DNA of 50,702 nucleotides from an uncultured Pelagibacteraceae bacterium (GCA_902556905.1 CACDYK010000010.1:1-50702); one strand, 5' to 3'; counted from the first letter of the stretch, positions 36,291 to 48,792 are shown. Numbers and translations: made by a program. Notes: a model not told the origin generated them from the sequence alone.

Positions 36291-39200
36291 TTATTGATTT
36301 ACAGGAGTTTCTGAAGCTTCTGATGTTTCTATTTTATCTTGCTCTGCAATAAAATTATTATCATCCTCAAGTGCTTTTTTATTCCATTTATTTTTGATAC
36401 TACCAGTACCAGCTGGAACTAATCTACCTACAATAACGTTCTCTTTAAGACCATTTAATGGGTCAACTTTACCTTTAATTGCAGCATCAGTTAACACTCT
36501 TGTAGTTTCTTGGAATGAAGCAGCTGAAATGAACGACTCAGTTTGCAATGAAGCTTTAGTAATACCCATCAATACACGTTCACCTACAGCAGGTGTTTTA
36601 CCTTCTGCTACAAGTTTTTCATTTGTATTATCAAATTTTATTCTATCAATAACTTCACCGGGTAAATAACTAGAATCACCTGTAACTTTTACTTCAACTT
36701 TTTTAAGCATTTGTCTTAAAATTGTTTCAATGTGTTTGTCATTAATGATTACACCTTGCAATCTATAAACTTCTTGAACTTGATTTACAAAATACTCAGT
36801 TAATTCTTTAATTCCTAAAACTCTTAAAATATCATGAGGTAAAGGTTGTCCATCAAGTAAGTATTCACCTTTTTGAATTTTTTCACCTGGATTGAAGTTG
36901 ATATGTTTTCCTTTTGGAATTAAATAGTTTGAAGGTTCTGCACCATCTTCAGGTACAATAGATACTCTTTGTTTTCCTCTAACTTCTTTACCAAATACAA
37001 CTTGACCATCATTTTCTGCAATAATTGCACTATCTTTTGCTTTTCTTGCTTCAAATAATTCAGCAACTCTTGGTAGACCTCCTGTGATATCTTTTGTCTT
37101 AGTAGTTTCTTTCGGAAGTCTTGCAATTACATCTCCTGCAAAAACTTTTTGACCATCTTTAATTGAAAGGATTGAATCTGGTACAAGATAATATCTTGCT
37201 TCATTGTCGTCTGCTTTTTTAATAACATTTCCTTTTTCATCTCTAAGTGTAATTCTAGGTTTTAAGTCAGTGCTTTTTGATTGGGCTCTCCAATCAATAA
37301 CTGATTTAGATGATATACCAGTAGCATCATCTGTAGTTTCTTGAATTGAAATTCCATCAATTAAATCAACAAAACTTGCTGTACCACTTTTTTCAGCTAT
37401 TACAGGAGTTGTGTATGGATCCCATTCACAAATTTTTGTATTAGCTTTAACTTTATCACCATTGTTAAAAAATAATTTTGATCCATAAGCAACTTTATAA
37501 ACTGCAACCTGAACACCATTATCATCTTCAATAGATAATTGAGTATTTCTACCCATAACAATTAAGTTTTTCTTAGAGTCTTCTAAGATATTAGAGTTTA
37601 AGATTTTAAGTGTTCCTTCATTTTTAGTTACAATTTGAGAATCTTGTTTTACAGATGCTGTTCCACCGACGTGGAAAGTTCTCATAGTCAACTGTGTGCC
37701 AGGTTCACCAATTGATTGAGCAGAAATCATACCAATTGCTTCTCCAACATGCACCATTTTTCCTCTTGATAAATCTCTTCCGTAACAAGTAGCACAAACA
37801 CCCTCTTTCGAACTACATGTCATCACAGAATAAACCTTAATTGATTTTACACCTGCTGCGTCTATTAAATCGCAACCAGCTTCATCAATCATTTTAGATT
37901 TTTTAATTACAATTTCACCTGTTAGAGGGTTTTTTACATCGGCTGCAGTAACTCTTCCTAATGCTCTTTCTGACAAGCTAACCACGACATTTCCACCTTC
38001 TAATATTTCTGAGAGCTCAATAAATCCCGGATCATCACATTGAACTTTTGTAATTGTTAAGTCTTGAGCTACATCACAAAGTCTTCTTGTTAAATAACCT
38101 GAACTTGCTGTTTTAAGAGCAGTATCAGCAAGACCTTTTCTTGCTCCGTGAGTTGAGTTAAAGTATTCTAAAGCTGTTAAACCTTCTTTAAAGTTTGAAA
38201 TAATTGGACTTTCGATAATTTCACCTGAAGGTTTTGCAATTAGACCTCTCATACCTGCAAGCTGCTTCATTTGAGCCGCAGATCCTCTAGCTCCACTATC
38301 AGCCATCATATAAACTGAGTTAATTTTTAATCCTTCTGGTGTTTTTTCTGTAGCTGAAATACCCTTCATCATTTCACCAGCAACTTTATCAGTACATTTT
38401 GACCAGGCATCTACAACTTTGTTGTATTTTTCACCTCTTGTGATTAATCCTTCTGAATATTGAGTTTCGTAATCAGCAATTAAACCTTTTGTATCTTCGA
38501 TTAATTGAGTTTTACTCTCAGGAATTACAAGGTCATCTTTACCGAAAGAAATTCCTGCTTTAAACGCGTGTTTGAAACCTAAGTCTTTTAATTTATCACA
38601 AAATATAACTGTTGTTTTTTGTCCACAAAATCTAAATACAACATCAATAATCTCCGAAACTGTTTTCTTAGGTAGTAATCTGTCGACTAAAGAAAATTTA
38701 ATATTACTGTTTTTTGGCAGTAAGTTTGCTAACAAAAATCTTCCAGCTGTTGAAGTGTATTTTTCAAATTTTTTCACTCCATTTTCATCAACAGTTTCAA
38801 TTCTTGATATGATAGTTGTATGAACTTTAATTTGATCAGAAGCTAAAGCAAATTCTATAGCATCAATATCAACAAAATATCCTGAAGGTTTGTCCGTTAA
38901 AGGTTCTTGAGAAAGGTAATAAATACCTAAAATCATATCCTGACTAGGTACAATGATTGGTTTTCCATTTGATGGAGATAAAATATTATTTGTAGAAAGC
39001 ATTAATATTCTTGCTTCTAATTGAGCTTCCAGACTTAATGGAACGTGCACAGCCATTTGATCACCGTCAAAGTCAGCATTAAAAGCAGCACAAGTTAAGG
39101 GATGTAATTCAATTGCATCACCTTCTATAAGTTTCGGTTCAAATGCTTGAACACCTAATCTGTGAAGTGTTGGAGCTCTGTTTAAGATTACTGGATGTTC

Positions 39201-40463
39201 TCTAACAATTAATTCTAATGCATCCCAAACTGCATTCGTCTCTTTTTCAACTAATTTTTTAGCTTGTTTGATTGTAGATGCTAATCCAAGTTTGTTTAAT
39301 CTTGCATATAAAAACGGTTTAAACAGCTCTAAAGCCATTTTTTTTGGCAATCCGCACTCGTGGAGTTTTAAATCTGGACCAACAACAATTACTGATCTTC
39401 CAGAGTAATCTACTCTTTTACCGAGTAAGTTTTGTCTGAATCTACCTTGTTTACCTTTTAACATTTCTGCTAAAGATTTAAGTGGTCTTTTTCCAGTTCC
39501 AGTTATTACTCTTCCTCTTCTTCCATTATCAAATAATGCATCCACAGACTCTTGAAGCATTCTTTTTTCATTTCTAATAATGATGTCGGGAGCTTTAAGG
39601 TCCATTAATCTTTTTAATCTGTTATTTCTATTGATAACTCTTCTATAAAGATCATTTAAATCTGATGTAGCAAATCTACCCCCATCTAACGGCACTAATG
39701 GTCTTAGTTCTGGTGGAATTACTGGTACAACAGTTAAAATCATCCATTCTGGTTTTTGACCAGTTTCAATAAATGACTCTACTAATTTTAATCTTTTGAT
39801 TGCTCTTTCTTCATTAACCTTTGATTTTGTTTCTTTAATAAAGCTAACAAGGTTTTTTCTCTCTAATTCAAGGTCTAAATTTTTTAACATTTCAAGTACA
39901 GCCTCAGCACCGATACCAGCTGTAAATGACTCTTCACCAAATTCATCTTGGTATTTTGCCAGTTCTTCCTCATTAAGAAGTTGGTTTTTTTGCAATCCTG
40001 TTAAACCAGGTTCGATTACGATAAAGTTTTCAAAATATAAAACTCTTTCAATTTCTTTAAGTTTCATATCAACTGCTAAAGCTATTCTGCTAGGTAAAGA
40101 CTTTAAAAACCAAATATGAGCAACAGGTGTTGCTAAATTAATATGTCCCATTCTTTCTCTCCGAACATTAGATTTTGTAACTTCAACGCCACATTTTTCA
40201 CAGATAATTCCTCTAAATTTCATTCGTTTGTATTTTCCACACAAACATTCGTAATCTTTAATTGGTCCAAAAATTCTAGCACAAAATAGACCATCTTTTT
40301 CTGGTCTAAAAGTTCTGTAATTTATTGTTTCTGGTTTTTTTATTTCACCAAAAGTCCAAGATTTAATTTTTTCAGGGCTTGCTAAAGAAATTTTAATACT
40401 ATTAAAATTTTGAGCTTCAGATATTTCAGTGTTTTTAAATAAATCTGTTAATTCTTTTTTCAT
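36291..40463 (-). CDS. rpoC: RNA polymerase beta' subunit
   Basis: 1390 residues, normal proteobacterial size. N-terminal zinc site [23 protein letters not shown], lid and rudder regions, [16 protein letters not shown], and the catalytic [14 protein letters not shown] with three Mg-binding aspartates are all present. The second zinc cluster ([19 protein letters not shown]), the trigger loop region ([17 protein letters not shown]) and the C-terminal [13 protein letters not shown] are intact. Starts three bases after rpoB. Confidence 0.99.
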   Translation of the reverse strand: MKKELTDLFKNTEISEAQNFNSIKISLASPEKIKSWTFGEIKKPETINYRTFRPEKDGLFCARIFGPIKDYECLCGKYKRMKFRGIICEKCGVEVTKSNVRRERMGHINLATPVAHIWFLKSLPSRIALAVDMKLKEIERVLYFENFIVIEPGLTGLQKNQLLNEEELAKYQDEFGEESFTAGIGAEAVLEMLKNLDLELERKNLVSFIKETKSKVNEERAIKRLKLVESFIETGQKPEWMILTVVPVIPPELRPLVPLDGGRFATSDLNDLYRRVINRNNRLKRLMDLKAPDIIIRNEKRMLQESVDALFDNGRRGRVITGTGKRPLKSLAEMLKGKQGRFRQNLLGKRVDYSGRSVIVVGPDLKLHECGLPKKMALELFKPFLYARLNKLGLASTIKQAKKLVEKETNAVWDALELIVREHPVILNRAPTLHRLGVQAFEPKLIEGDAIELHPLTCAAFNADFDGDQMAVHVPLSLEAQLEARILMLSTNNILSPSNGKPIIVPSQDMILGIYYLSQEPLTDKPSGYFVDIDAIEFALASDQIKVHTTIISRIETVDENGVKKFEKYTSTAGRFLLANLLPKNSNIKFSLVDRLLPKKTVSEIIDVVFRFCGQKTTVIFCDKLKDLGFKHAFKAGISFGKDDLVIPESKTQLIEDTKGLIADYETQYSEGLITRGEKYNKVVDAWSKCTDKVAGEMMKGISATEKTPEGLKINSVYMMADSGARGSAAQMKQLAGMRGLIAKPSGEIIESPIISNFKEGLTALEYFNSTHGARKGLADTALKTASSGYLTRRLCDVAQDLTITKVQCDDPGFIELSEILEGGNVVVSLSERALGRVTAADVKNPLTGEIVIKKSKMIDEAGCDLIDAAGVKSIKVYSVMTCSSKEGVCATCYGRDLSRGKMVHVGEAIGMISAQSIGEPGTQLTMRTFHVGGTASVKQDSQIVTKNEGTLKILNSNILEDSKKNLIVMGRNTQLSIEDDNGVQVAVYKVAYGSKLFFNNGDKVKANTKICEWDPYTTPVIAEKSGTASFVDLIDGISIQETTDDATGISSKSVIDWRAQSKSTDLKPRITLRDEKGNVIKKADDNEARYYLVPDSILSIKDGQKVFAGDVIARLPKETTKTKDITGGLPRVAELFEARKAKDSAIIAENDGQVVFGKEVRGKQRVSIVPEDGAEPSNYLIPKGKHINFNPGEKIQKGEYLLDGQPLPHDILRVLGIKELTEYFVNQVQEVYRLQGVIINDKHIETILRQMLKKVEVKVTGDSSYLPGEVIDRIKFDNTNEKLVAEGKTPAVGERVLMGITKASLQTESFISAASFQETTRVLTDAAIKGKVDPLNGLKENVIVGRLVPAGTGSIKNKWNKKALEDDNNFIAEQDKIETSEASETPVNQ

Positions 40464-40466
40464 TTG

Positions 40467-43400
40467 TTAATTAAGCTCCACGTTTAATGCTAATGATTTA
40501 ATTTCTTTAACCAGTACGTTAAATGACTCTGGTATACCTGACTCAAAGTTTTCTTCGCCTTTAACTATAGTTTCATAAACTTTAACCCTACCTGCTACAT
40601 CATCAGATTTAACAGTTAAGATTTCTTGAAGTGTATATGATGCTCCATAGGCTTCTAATGCCCAGACTTCCATTTCACCAAATCTTTGACCACCTAATTG
40701 AGCCTTACCACCCAAAGGTTGTTGGGTAACCAAACTATAAGGTCCAGTTGATCTAGCATGTATTTTATCTTCAACTAAATGATGGAGTTTAAGCATATAA
40801 ATAATACCTACTGTTACAGGTCTATCAAATTTTTCACCTGTTCTTCCATCCCATAAATAGGTTTGTCCTGACCCTGGTAAATTCGCAAGCTCAAGCATTT
40901 CAGTAACATTTTTTTCTTTAGCGCCATCAAATACTGGCGTTGAAATAGCTATTCCATCTTTTAATGTTTCAACCAAATCTTTAAATTCAGGTTTGCTTAA
41001 TTTTTCAACTTTATCATCAAAAATTTCTTCCCCATAAACAGATTTAAGAAATTTTGATATTTTTTCTGTTTTTTCAATTTTTTTATTATTTTCATTTACT
41101 AATTTTTTAACCTCTTCACCAAATTCTTTACAAGCCCATCCAAGGTGAGTTTCTAAAATTTGTCCAACATTCATACGACTTGGAACGCCAAGTGGGTTTA
41201 AAACTATATCTACTGGTCTTCCATCTTCTCTGTACGGCATGTCTTCAACAGGCACTATTTTACTGACAACACCTTTGTTACCATGTCTTCCAGACATTTT
41301 ATCACCAGGTCTTAGTCTTCTTTTTATTGCAACAAAAACTTTAACCATTTTCATTACACTTGGTAATAAATCATCGCCACTTCTAATTTTCAAAACTTTA
41401 TCTTCAAATCTCTCTGTAATATCTTGTTTGGCTTTGTTATACTGATCTTTAAGTTGAGCTAAAGTTGCTTCATCATTAACATTACCAACTGTAATTTTGA
41501 AAACATCATTAATAGATAGGTTATCTATTGCTTCAAAATCTAATTTAGTTCCTTCAGATAAATCTTTTACTTTTTTAGTTAAGGATGATCCTGATAAAAA
41601 CTGAGATGCTCTTTGTTTAATACTTCTTTCTAAAATTTCTTCCTCAACAATTTTATCTTGTTGTACTTCTTCAATTTCAGCTCTTTCGATTGTAATAGAT
41701 CTCTCGTCTTTCTCTATACCGTGTCTATTGAATACTCTTACGTCAACAACAGTTCCACTGCTGCCTCTAGACATTCTTAAAGATGTATCTGTCACATCAA
41801 TAGCTTTTTCTCCAAAAATTGATCTTAATAATTTTTCTTCAGGTCCTGAAGCAGAGTCACCTTTAGGGGTTACTTTTCCAACTAAAATATCACCCGCATT
41901 AACTTCAGCTCCAATATAAACAACTCCTGATTCGTCAAGGTTTTTTAAAGCTTCTTCATTAACATTTGGAATATCTCTGGTAATATCTTCTTCTCCTAAT
42001 TTTGTATCTCTAGCCATAATTTCATATTCAACAATATGAACAGAAGTAAACACATCGTCTGTTACACATCTTTCAGAAATTAGAATTGAGTCTTCAAAAT
42101 TATAACCTTGCCATGGCATAAAGGCTACGGTAACATTTTTACCTAACGCTAATTCACCTAATTTAGTAGATGGACCGTCAGCTATAATATCTCCAGATCT
42201 AACTTTATCACCAACTCTTACCAATGGTTTTTGGTTGATACATGTGTTTTGATTTGATCTTTTAAATTTTTGTAAATTGTAAATATCAACACCTGATTTA
42301 GAAAAATCAGTTTCTTCAGTTGCTTTAATTACAATTCTTTTACCATCAATTTTATCTACAGTACCATCACGTTTAGCAACTATAGTAACACCAGAGTCTA
42401 AAGCGACATCACTTTCAATACCTGTTCCAACTAATGGAGACTCAGGTTTTAATAATGGAACTGCTTGTCTCATCATATTTGATCCCATTAATGCTCTGTT
42501 TGCATCGTCATTTTCTAAGAATGGTATTAATGATGCTGCAACTGATACTAACTGCTTAGGTGATACATCAATATAATCAATAGTATCTGGCTTAGCTAAA
42601 AGGAAATTTAAGTTTTGTCTGCAAGAAACTAGTTCTTCTGTAATTTTCCCATTTTTATCTAATTTTGTATTTGCTTGGGCAATAGTAAATTTAGTTTCTT
42701 CCATTGCAGATAGATATTCAACATTGTTCTGAACAACTCCATCTTTAACTTTTTTGTATGGGCTCTCTATAAAACCATATTTATTAATTTTTGCATAAGT
42801 TGATAAACTATTTATTAAACCAATATTTGGTCCCTCTGGAGTTTCGATAGGACAAATTCTTCCGTAGTGAGTTGGGTGAACGTCACGAACTTCAAAACCA
42901 GCTCTTTCTCTTGTTAAACCACCAGGTCCTAAAGCTGAAACTCTTCTTTTGTGTGTAATCTCAGATAATGGATTAGTTTGATCCATGAATTGTGAAAGTT
43001 GAGAACTTGCAAAAAAATCTTTTAAAGAAACTGTTAACGGTTTTGCATTAATTAAATCCTGTGGCATTGCTGATTCAACATCTAAAGTTGTCATTTTCTC
43101 TTTAATAGCTCTTTCCATTCTGTAGACACCTATACGAGCTTGATTTTCAACTAACTCACCAACTGATCTAACTCTTCTATTTCCTAAATGATCAATGTCA
43201 TCCACATCATCTTTTCCATCTCTTAAATCTAACATTTTATGGACAATAGCTATAATGTCATCATTTCTTAAGATTGTAATTTTATCTGAACATTCTTGCT
43301 CTAATCTTGAATTCATTTTTACACGACCAACATCAGAAAGATCATATCTGTCTGAACTAAAGAATAGATTGTTGAAAATTTGAGTAGCTATTTCAATTGT

Positions 43401-44552
43401 TGGTGGCTCACCTGGTCTAAGCATTTTATATATTTCAGTAATAGCCTCATCTTTTGAATTGTTTTTATCGTTTAAAATAGTGGTTAATAAGTATGGACCT
43501 TTATTAATTGAGTTAGTTACTGAGATTTGTAGAGAATGTATATTCGCATTTAATATTTCTTGTATTACAGTATCATTAAGCTCTGTACCTATTGCAAAAG
43601 TACCCTCATCTTCTTCATTTACTTTAACATCCCGATGTAAAAATTTTCCAAATAAAGATTCTCTCGATACCAAAATATCTTTAAGACCATCATTCGCTAA
43701 TTTTTTAGCGTTTAAAAAGTTAATTTTATCTCCTAACTTAATAACTACTTCACCAGTCTTTGCATCAATAACTTCTTCAGAAAAATTTTTTGCTTTATAA
43801 TTTTCAGGATTAAATTTTGTTTTCCATTTTTCAGTCTTTGGGTCAAAAATATATTGTTCATTAGTATAAAATTCATCTACAATTTCTGCTTTAGAGTATC
43901 CCAATGCTAACAATAAAGTTGAAGCAAAAATTTTCTTTTTTCTATCAATCTTAAAATAAAGAAAATCTTTAACATCATATTCAAAATCTAACCATGAACC
44001 TCTATTTGGAATTACTCTTGCATTAAATAATAGTTTTCCACTTGCGTGAGTTTTTCCTTTATCGTGATCAAAAAATACACCTGGACTTCTGTGCATTTGA
44101 TTAACTACAACTCTTTGAACACCGTTAGTAATAAAAGTACCACTATTAGTCATCATAGGTACTTCACCCATATAAACTTCTTGTTCTTTAGCAGAAAGGA
44201 TATCTTTAGTATTATTTTCTTGATCTATTTCATAAACAACCAATCTTAAAGTACATTTAAGAGCAGATGAATAAGTTAAACCTCTAGTTATACATTCTTC
44301 AACATCAAATTTTGGTTTGTCTAATCTATAAGAAACATACTCTAATGTTGCTTTGTCATTTAAATCCTCAATTGGAAATATACTTTTAAAAACTCTATCA
44401 AATCCTTTGGTTAACTCTGTTTCGGAATAAAATTCTGTTAACTCTTTATAAGAATTTTTTTGAACCTCAATTAGATTTGGAATAGATAAACTTTCTTTTA
44501 GTTTACCAAAACTTTTTCTTATGTTTTTCTTCTCAGTAAAAGATAGTTGCAT
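40467..44552 (-). CDS. rpoB: RNA polymerase beta subunit
   Basis: 1361 residues. The rifampicin region reads [22 protein letters not shown] with the key Asp, His and Ser-equivalent positions in the sensitive state; Thr replaces the E. coli Asn after DQ, which I recall as common in alphaproteobacteria. [37 protein letters not shown] and the C-terminal [24 protein letters not shown] are diagnostic. It is preceded by a 55-base gap with a perfect hairpin. Confidence 0.99.
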   Translation of the reverse strand: MQLSFTEKKNIRKSFGKLKESLSIPNLIEVQKNSYKELTEFYSETELTKGFDRVFKSIFPIEDLNDKATLEYVSYRLDKPKFDVEECITRGLTYSSALKCTLRLVVYEIDQENNTKDILSAKEQEVYMGEVPMMTNSGTFITNGVQRVVVNQMHRSPGVFFDHDKGKTHASGKLLFNARVIPNRGSWLDFEYDVKDFLYFKIDRKKKIFASTLLLALGYSKAEIVDEFYTNEQYIFDPKTEKWKTKFNPENYKAKNFSEEVIDAKTGEVVIKLGDKINFLNAKKLANDGLKDILVSRESLFGKFLHRDVKVNEEDEGTFAIGTELNDTVIQEILNANIHSLQISVTNSINKGPYLLTTILNDKNNSKDEAITEIYKMLRPGEPPTIEIATQIFNNLFFSSDRYDLSDVGRVKMNSRLEQECSDKITILRNDDIIAIVHKMLDLRDGKDDVDDIDHLGNRRVRSVGELVENQARIGVYRMERAIKEKMTTLDVESAMPQDLINAKPLTVSLKDFFASSQLSQFMDQTNPLSEITHKRRVSALGPGGLTRERAGFEVRDVHPTHYGRICPIETPEGPNIGLINSLSTYAKINKYGFIESPYKKVKDGVVQNNVEYLSAMEETKFTIAQANTKLDKNGKITEELVSCRQNLNFLLAKPDTIDYIDVSPKQLVSVAASLIPFLENDDANRALMGSNMMRQAVPLLKPESPLVGTGIESDVALDSGVTIVAKRDGTVDKIDGKRIVIKATEETDFSKSGVDIYNLQKFKRSNQNTCINQKPLVRVGDKVRSGDIIADGPSTKLGELALGKNVTVAFMPWQGYNFEDSILISERCVTDDVFTSVHIVEYEIMARDTKLGEEDITRDIPNVNEEALKNLDESGVVYIGAEVNAGDILVGKVTPKGDSASGPEEKLLRSIFGEKAIDVTDTSLRMSRGSSGTVVDVRVFNRHGIEKDERSITIERAEIEEVQQDKIVEEEILERSIKQRASQFLSGSSLTKKVKDLSEGTKLDFEAIDNLSINDVFKITVGNVNDEATLAQLKDQYNKAKQDITERFEDKVLKIRSGDDLLPSVMKMVKVFVAIKRRLRPGDKMSGRHGNKGVVSKIVPVEDMPYREDGRPVDIVLNPLGVPSRMNVGQILETHLGWACKEFGEEVKKLVNENNKKIEKTEKISKFLKSVYGEEIFDDKVEKLSKPEFKDLVETLKDGIAISTPVFDGAKEKNVTEMLELANLPGSGQTYLWDGRTGEKFDRPVTVGIIYMLKLHHLVEDKIHARSTGPYSLVTQQPLGGKAQLGGQRFGEMEVWALEAYGASYTLQEILTVKSDDVAGRVKVYETIVKGEENFESGIPESFNVLVKEIKSLALNVELN

Positions 44553-44563
44553 TTATGTTTAAT

Positions 44564-44588
44564 AATACTGATTAAAATAATCAGTATT
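44564..44588 (-). other. Perfect hairpin between rplL and rpoB (attenuator or processing site)
   Basis: AATACTGATT and its exact complement AATCAGTATT form a 10-base-pair stem with a 5-base loop, filling almost half of the 55-base rplL-rpoB gap. No U-run follows before the rpoB ATG, so full termination is not expected. In E. coli the same gap holds an attenuator and an RNase III cleavage site that set rpoBC output below that of L7/L12. Confidence 0.6.
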
Positions 44589-44607
44589 CGAATTCTTTCT
44601 TATTAAT

Positions 44608-44973
44608 TTATTTAAGTTCTACTTTAGCGCCTGCAGCTTCTAACTTAGCTTTGATCTCTTCGGCTTCTTTTTTATTAACACCTGTCTTAACTTCTTTTGG
44701 TGCACCCTCTACAAGATCTTTAGCTTCTTTTAAACCTAATGAAGTTGCAGCTCTTACTTCTTTAATAACGTTAATTTTTTTCTCACCTGCTGATACAAGC
44801 ATAATTGTAAAATCATCTTTATCTTCTGCTGGAGCTGCACCACCTGCTGCTGCTGGAGCTGCTGCTGCCATTGGGGTTACACCCCATTTTTCCTCTAGTT
44901 GTTTTGATAGCTCTGCTGCCTCTGCAACAGTCAAACTTGAAAGGTCTTCAATAATTTTATTTAGGTCAGGCAT
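44608..44973 (-). CDS. rplL: 50S ribosomal protein L7/L12
   Basis: 121 residues. N-terminal dimerisation helix ([22 protein letters not shown]), an Ala-rich hinge, and the C-terminal factor-binding domain with [29 protein letters not shown]. It is the multi-copy stalk protein that recruits elongation factors. Its strong antisense open frame at 44651-45148 is a codon-bias shadow. Confidence 0.99.
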   Translation of the reverse strand: MPDLNKIIEDLSSLTVAEAAELSKQLEEKWGVTPMAAAAPAAAGGAAPAEDKDDFTIMLVSAGEKKINVIKEVRAATSLGLKEAKDLVEGAPKEVKTGVNKKEAEEIKAKLEAAGAKVELK

Positions 44974-44976
44974 AAT

Positions 44977-45498
44977 TTACTCTTTGGGTTGTGTTTCAGA
45001 ATTTTCTGCCGACAAACTACTCATTTTTTCCGAGTATGCAAGCAAAATACTCACTAATTTTGATGCTGGAGCATTTAAAATACCAATAATATTTGCTCTT
45101 GCTTCGTCTAATGTTGGTAAACTAGCTACATTTTGGACACCAGCCTGATCTAAGACTTCGTTATCCATTATTCCACCAATTAATTTTAAATTTTCATTAT
45201 CTTTTGCAAAATTTGAGAGAATCCTAGCTGACATTATAGCATCTTCACCAAATGCAACGGCAGTTGGACCAGTAAATAAATCTGACAAATCTTTACACTT
45301 TGTGTTTTCTAAAGCTAATTTAGTTATTCTGTTTTTTGTTATTTTAAAGATTATACCATGTTCTCTCATCTGAGCTCTTAACTCATCTAATTGAGTCATT
45401 GTTAAACCTTGATAATGTGTGACCATAACAGCTTTACTATTCTCAAATTGTTTAGTCATTTCTGAAATATAATTTTTTTTCTGCTCTTTAGTTAACAT
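44977..45498 (-). CDS. rplJ: 50S ribosomal protein L10
   Basis: 173 residues. VMVTHYQGLTMTQLDELRAQMRE and KNRITKLALENT in the rRNA-binding domain, GPTAVAFGED, and a C-terminal helix that binds the L7/L12 dimers. In E. coli L10 represses its own operon through a long leader; here only two bases separate it from rplA, so that leader is absent. Confidence 0.98.
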   Translation of the reverse strand: MLTKEQKKNYISEMTKQFENSKAVMVTHYQGLTMTQLDELRAQMREHGIIFKITKNRITKLALENTKCKDLSDLFTGPTAVAFGEDAIMSARILSNFAKDNENLKLIGGIMDNEVLDQAGVQNVASLPTLDEARANIIGILNAPASKLVSILLAYSEKMSSLSAENSETQPKE

Positions 45499-45500
45499 GA

Positions 45501-46190
45501 TTATATCGACTTCCCTAATTTAACTTTATATGAAACTCCCATTGATGATGTAACAAAAGTATTTTTAATTAAATCACCCTTTAAAGTGTTGTTAGATTTT
45601 TCTTTTTCTAATGCGTCTAATATAGCATGAAAATTTTTCAATAACTGATCATCATGGAATGATTTTTTTCCAATACTAACACCAATGTTTCCATCTTTAT
45701 CATTTCTTATTTCAACTTGACCAGACTTAGCATTGGTTACAGCTTCTTTAATATTTTCTGAAACAGAACCAAGTTTTGGATTTGGCATTAATCCTTTTGG
45801 ACCCAAAACTTTACCTAATTTAGAAAGCTTAATCATCATACCAGGTGTACAAATTAATTTTTCAAAATTTAATTCACCACCTTTAATTTTCTCAACAAAT
45901 TCGTCACTACCTACAATATCTGCACCTGCATCTTTAGCTTCTTGTGCTTTATTATCTTCACAAACAACAGCAACCTTAACTTTCTTTCCAGTACCTCCAG
46001 GTAAGTTAACTACAGTTCTGATGTTAACTTCGCTTTTCTTTTGTTTGTTATTTATTTGAAAACTTAAATCTAACGACTCATCAAATTTAGTCGTACAATT
46101 TTTTTTAACTTCGGTTAATAATTTTTCAATGACCTCAGCGTTTAGATCTTTTGTTTTTTCAGGTAATTTTTTATATCTTTTCGATGGCAT
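45501..46190 (-). CDS. rplA: 50S ribosomal protein L1
   Basis: 229 residues. FDESLDLSFQINNK, VRTVVNLPGGTGKKVKVAVVCE, LGPKGLMPNPKLGSV and AKSGQVEIRNDKDGNIGVSIGK are typical. L1 forms the mobile stalk at the E site and in other bacteria represses the L11 operon mRNA. It shares one base with rplK. Confidence 0.98.
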   Translation of the reverse strand: MPSKRYKKLPEKTKDLNAEVIEKLLTEVKKNCTTKFDESLDLSFQINNKQKKSEVNIRTVVNLPGGTGKKVKVAVVCEDNKAQEAKDAGADIVGSDEFVEKIKGGELNFEKLICTPGMMIKLSKLGKVLGPKGLMPNPKLGSVSENIKEAVTNAKSGQVEIRNDKDGNIGVSIGKKSFHDDQLLKNFHAILDALEKEKSNNTLKGDLIKNTFVTSSMGVSYKVKLGKSI

Positions 46191-46615
46191 TATTCTTTTA
46201 CCTCTATACCCATTGATCTAGCTGAACCTGCTATAATTTTTACCGCTTCTTCTAAATCATGTGCGTTAAGGTCACTCATTTTTTGATTAGCAATATCCTC
46301 TAATTGTTTTTTTGATATTGATGCAACAATATTTCTTCCTGGTTCTTTAGATCCACCTTTAAGTTTAACAGCTTCTTTAATAAAAAAAGATGCTGGTGGT
46401 GATTTAATTTTAAAATCAAATTTTTTATCTTTATAAACTGTAATTTCTACTGGAACAGGTTTTCCTGCCATTGCTTTAGTTTTATCATTAAAAGCTTTAC
46501 AAAATTCCATTATGTTTACTCCACGTTGACCTAATGCAGGTCCAACAGGAGGTGCTGGGTTAGCTTGACCACCTTTAATTTGTAACTTTATAAATCCACT
46601 AATTTCTTTTGCCAT
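46190..46615 (-). CDS. rplK: 50S ribosomal protein L11
   Basis: 141 residues. [35 protein letters not shown] and the C-terminal [12 protein letters not shown] are diagnostic. L11 covers the GTPase-associated centre and is needed for RelA activation. One-base overlap with nusG. Confidence 0.99.
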   Translation of the reverse strand: MAKEISGFIKLQIKGGQANPAPPVGPALGQRGVNIMEFCKAFNDKTKAMAGKPVPVEITVYKDKKFDFKIKSPPASFFIKEAVKLKGGSKEPGRNIVASISKKQLEDIANQKMSDLNAHDLEEAVKIIAGSARSMGIEVKE

Positions 46616-47145
46616 TAACTTACTTTCTCAACTTGGTTATATTCTAAATCTACTGGTGTTGGACGTCCAAATATAGAAACTGAGACCTTAAGTCTAGACT
46701 TTTCTTCATCTATGTCTTCCACCATTCCACTGAATGATGCAAAAGGACCATCAACAACCTGAACTTTTTCACCAACGCTGTACTCTATACCAGATTTTGG
46801 CTGAGCCACACCATCTTTTATTTGTCCTAATATCTTCTCAATTTCTTTATCGGAGACTGGAACTGGAATTCCCTTAGAGCCTAAAAATCCACTTACTCTC
46901 TTTAGATTTTTAATCATATGATAAATATTATTATCCATTTCACATTTCACAAGGACATAACCAGGAAAATATTTCTTTTTTCTCTGAATTCTTTTTCCTC
47001 TTTTAACTTCTGTTACATCATGTGTTGGAACAATAATTTCCTCAAATTTATCAGAAATTTTTGCTTTCTCAGCTTCTTCTTTAATTAATCCTGACACTTT
47101 ATTCTCAAAGTTTGAGTGCGATTGAACTATGAACCAGTTTTTCAT
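46615..47145 (-). CDS. nusG: Transcription termination/antitermination protein NusG
   Basis: 176 residues. The NGN domain opens [18 protein letters not shown] and includes [18 protein letters not shown]. The KOW domain is at the C-terminus ([30 protein letters not shown]). It binds RNA polymerase and links it to the ribosome via S10 and to Rho. Standard secE-nusG-rplK order, overlapping both neighbours by one base. Confidence 0.98.
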   Translation of the reverse strand: MKNWFIVQSHSNFENKVSGLIKEEAEKAKISDKFEEIIVPTHDVTEVKRGKRIQRKKKYFPGYVLVKCEMDNNIYHMIKNLKRVSGFLGSKGIPVPVSDKEIEKILGQIKDGVAQPKSGIEYSVGEKVQVVDGPFASFSGMVEDIDEEKSRLKVSVSIFGRPTPVDLEYNQVEKVS

Positions 47146-47336
47146 TAGATGCTAACCTTAAGTAGTAGTTCTAAGAAAAACTTTAAAACTTGATCTAAAA
47201 GAAGAAAAAATAATGACATTACAACAGCCATTACAAAAACCATCAAAGCACCTTGTAAAGTCTCTTTCCATGTAGGCCATGAAACTTTAAAAGCTTCTTG
47301 TTTTACTTCCTGAATAAATTTCATCGGGTTTCTCAT
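47145..47336 (-). CDS. secE: Preprotein translocase subunit SecE
   Basis: 63 residues with one membrane span, the minimal SecE form. The amphipathic N-terminal helix has FIQEVKQEAFKVSWPTWKET with the conserved Trp-Pro, followed by a hydrophobic segment (LMVFVMAVVMSLFFLLLDQVL). It clamps SecY in the translocon. It begins shortly after tRNA-Trp. Confidence 0.96.
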   Translation of the reverse strand: MRNPMKFIQEVKQEAFKVSWPTWKETLQGALMVFVMAVVMSLFFLLLDQVLKFFLELLLKVSI

Positions 47337-47353
47337 AATTTTAAAGCTCTAAT

Positions 47354-47429
47354 TGGCAGGAGCGGAGGGACTCGAACCCTCAGCCTCCGGTTTTGGAGAC
47401 CGGCGCTCTACCAATTGAGCTACACTCCT
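47354..47429 (-). tRNA. tRNA-Trp (anticodon CCA)
   Basis: 76 bases including the encoded CCA end. The acceptor stem AGGAGTG pairs with CGCTCCT, the D arm has AATTGGTAGAGC, the anticodon loop CTCCAAA sits in a CCGGT/ACCGG stem, and the T loop is TTCGAGT. It lies between tuf and secE, its usual place, and must be cut out of the tuf-secE transcript. Confidence 0.97.
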
Positions 47430-47439
47430 ATTTATAGAG

Positions 47440-48630
47440 TTACTCTATAATTTTAGTTACTACTCCTGCTCCAACAGTTCTTCCACCTTCTCTAATAGCA
47501 AAGTTTAATTGTTCTGACATTGCAATCGGTGTAATTAACTTAACAGTAAATTTAGCATCGTCACCAGGCATAACCATTTCTGTACCAGCTGGTAATTCTA
47601 CTTCTCCTGTTACATCTGTTGTTCTAAAATAAAACTGTGGTCTATATTTAGTAAAGAAAGGAGTGTGTCTTCCACCCTCATCTTTTTTCAGTACATACGC
47701 TTGAGCTTCAAATTTAGTGTGCGGAGTAATTGAAGCAGGCTTACAAAGAACTTGGCCTCTTTCGATATCAGATCTTTCTATACCTCTCAACAAAATTCCT
47801 ACGTTATCACCAGCCTCACCTGAGTCTAAAAGTTTTCTAAACATTTCAACACCAGTGCAAACTGATTTTTTAGTTTCTTTAATACCAACGATTTCAACTT
47901 CTTCACCAGTTTTAATTACACCTGACTCAATTCTACCAGTTGCAACTGTTCCTCTTCCTGAAATTGAAAATACATCCTCAACAGGCATCAAGAATGGTTT
48001 ATCAACATCTCTAGCTGGTTGTGGGATGTGTTCGTCAACAGCTTTCATTAATTCTAAAATTGAATTTTTTCCAATTTCTTCGTCTCTTTTTTCTACTGCT
48101 GCTAAAGCTGAACCTTTGATAATCGGAGTTGTTTCTCCAGGATATTTGTATGAAGTTAAAAGTTCTCTAATTTCTTCTTCTACAAGTTCGATCATATCTT
48201 TATCATCAACTTGGTCTACTTTATTTAAGTAAACAACAATTGCTGGAATTCCAACTTGTCTTCCTAAAAGAATATGCTCTCTAGTTTGTGGCATAGGACC
48301 ATCAGCAGCGTTTACTACTAAGATAGCTCCATCCATTTGTGCAGCACCAGTGATCATGTTTTTAACATAGTCAGCATGACCTGGACAATCTACGTGAGCG
48401 TAATGTCTTTTTTCAGTTTCATATTCAACGTGTGCAGTTGAAATTGTAATTCCTCTTTCTTTTTCTTCAGGAGCTTTATCGATTTGATCATAAGCTACTG
48501 CTGATGCTCCACCTGCTTCAGCTAATGTAATTGTGATAGCTGCAGTAAGTGTTGTTTTACCATGGTCGACATGACCAATAGTCCCAATGTTACAATGGGG
48601 TTTACTTCTAACAAACTTTTCTTTTGACAT
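47440..48630 (-). CDS. tuf: Translation elongation factor Tu
   Basis: 396 residues, complete. P-loop [15 protein letters not shown], switch [17 protein letters not shown], guanine recognition NKVDQVDD, and domain III ending [12 protein letters not shown]. It delivers aminoacyl-tRNA to the ribosome. A GAGG ribosome binding site lies about 12 bases before the ATG. This is the only tuf gene in the window; none accompanies fusA. Confidence 0.99.
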   Translation of the reverse strand: MSKEKFVRSKPHCNIGTIGHVDHGKTTLTAAITITLAEAGGASAVAYDQIDKAPEEKERGITISTAHVEYETEKRHYAHVDCPGHADYVKNMITGAAQMDGAILVVNAADGPMPQTREHILLGRQVGIPAIVVYLNKVDQVDDKDMIELVEEEIRELLTSYKYPGETTPIIKGSALAAVEKRDEEIGKNSILELMKAVDEHIPQPARDVDKPFLMPVEDVFSISGRGTVATGRIESGVIKTGEEVEIVGIKETKKSVCTGVEMFRKLLDSGEAGDNVGILLRGIERSDIERGQVLCKPASITPHTKFEAQAYVLKKDEGGRHTPFFTKYRPQFYFRTTDVTGEVELPAGTEMVMPGDDAKFTVKLITPIAMSEQLNFAIREGGRTVGAGVVTKIIE

Positions 48631-48674
48631 TACTTTTTTACCTCAGTTATTGTTTTCATTAATAATTTTTTTCT

Positions 48675-48748
48675 TGGAGCGGGTAAAGGGAATCGAACCC
48701 TTACATCCAGCTTGGAAGGCTAGCGTTCTACCATTGAACTACACCCGC
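48675..48748 (-). tRNA. tRNA-Gly (anticodon TCC)
   Basis: 74 bases including CCA. Acceptor GCGGGTG pairs with TACCCGC, anticodon stem CTAGC/GCTGG encloses the loop CTTCCAA, and the T loop is TTCGATT. Placed between tRNA-Tyr and tuf on the same strand. Confidence 0.96.
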
Positions 48749-48792
48749 ACAACCCCAAGAGTAACACTCCATGTTACTTAAAATTTATTGAA

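Noticed and set aside
44651..45148. Long plus-strand open frame opposite rplL and rplJ
   Set aside because: It is the mirror of well-conserved ribosomal protein genes; its Ala-rich stretch is the complement of the L7/L12 hinge.
47717..48232. 171-codon plus-strand open frame inside tuf
   Set aside because: Antisense of a highly conserved, codon-biased gene; no start context or family resemblance.
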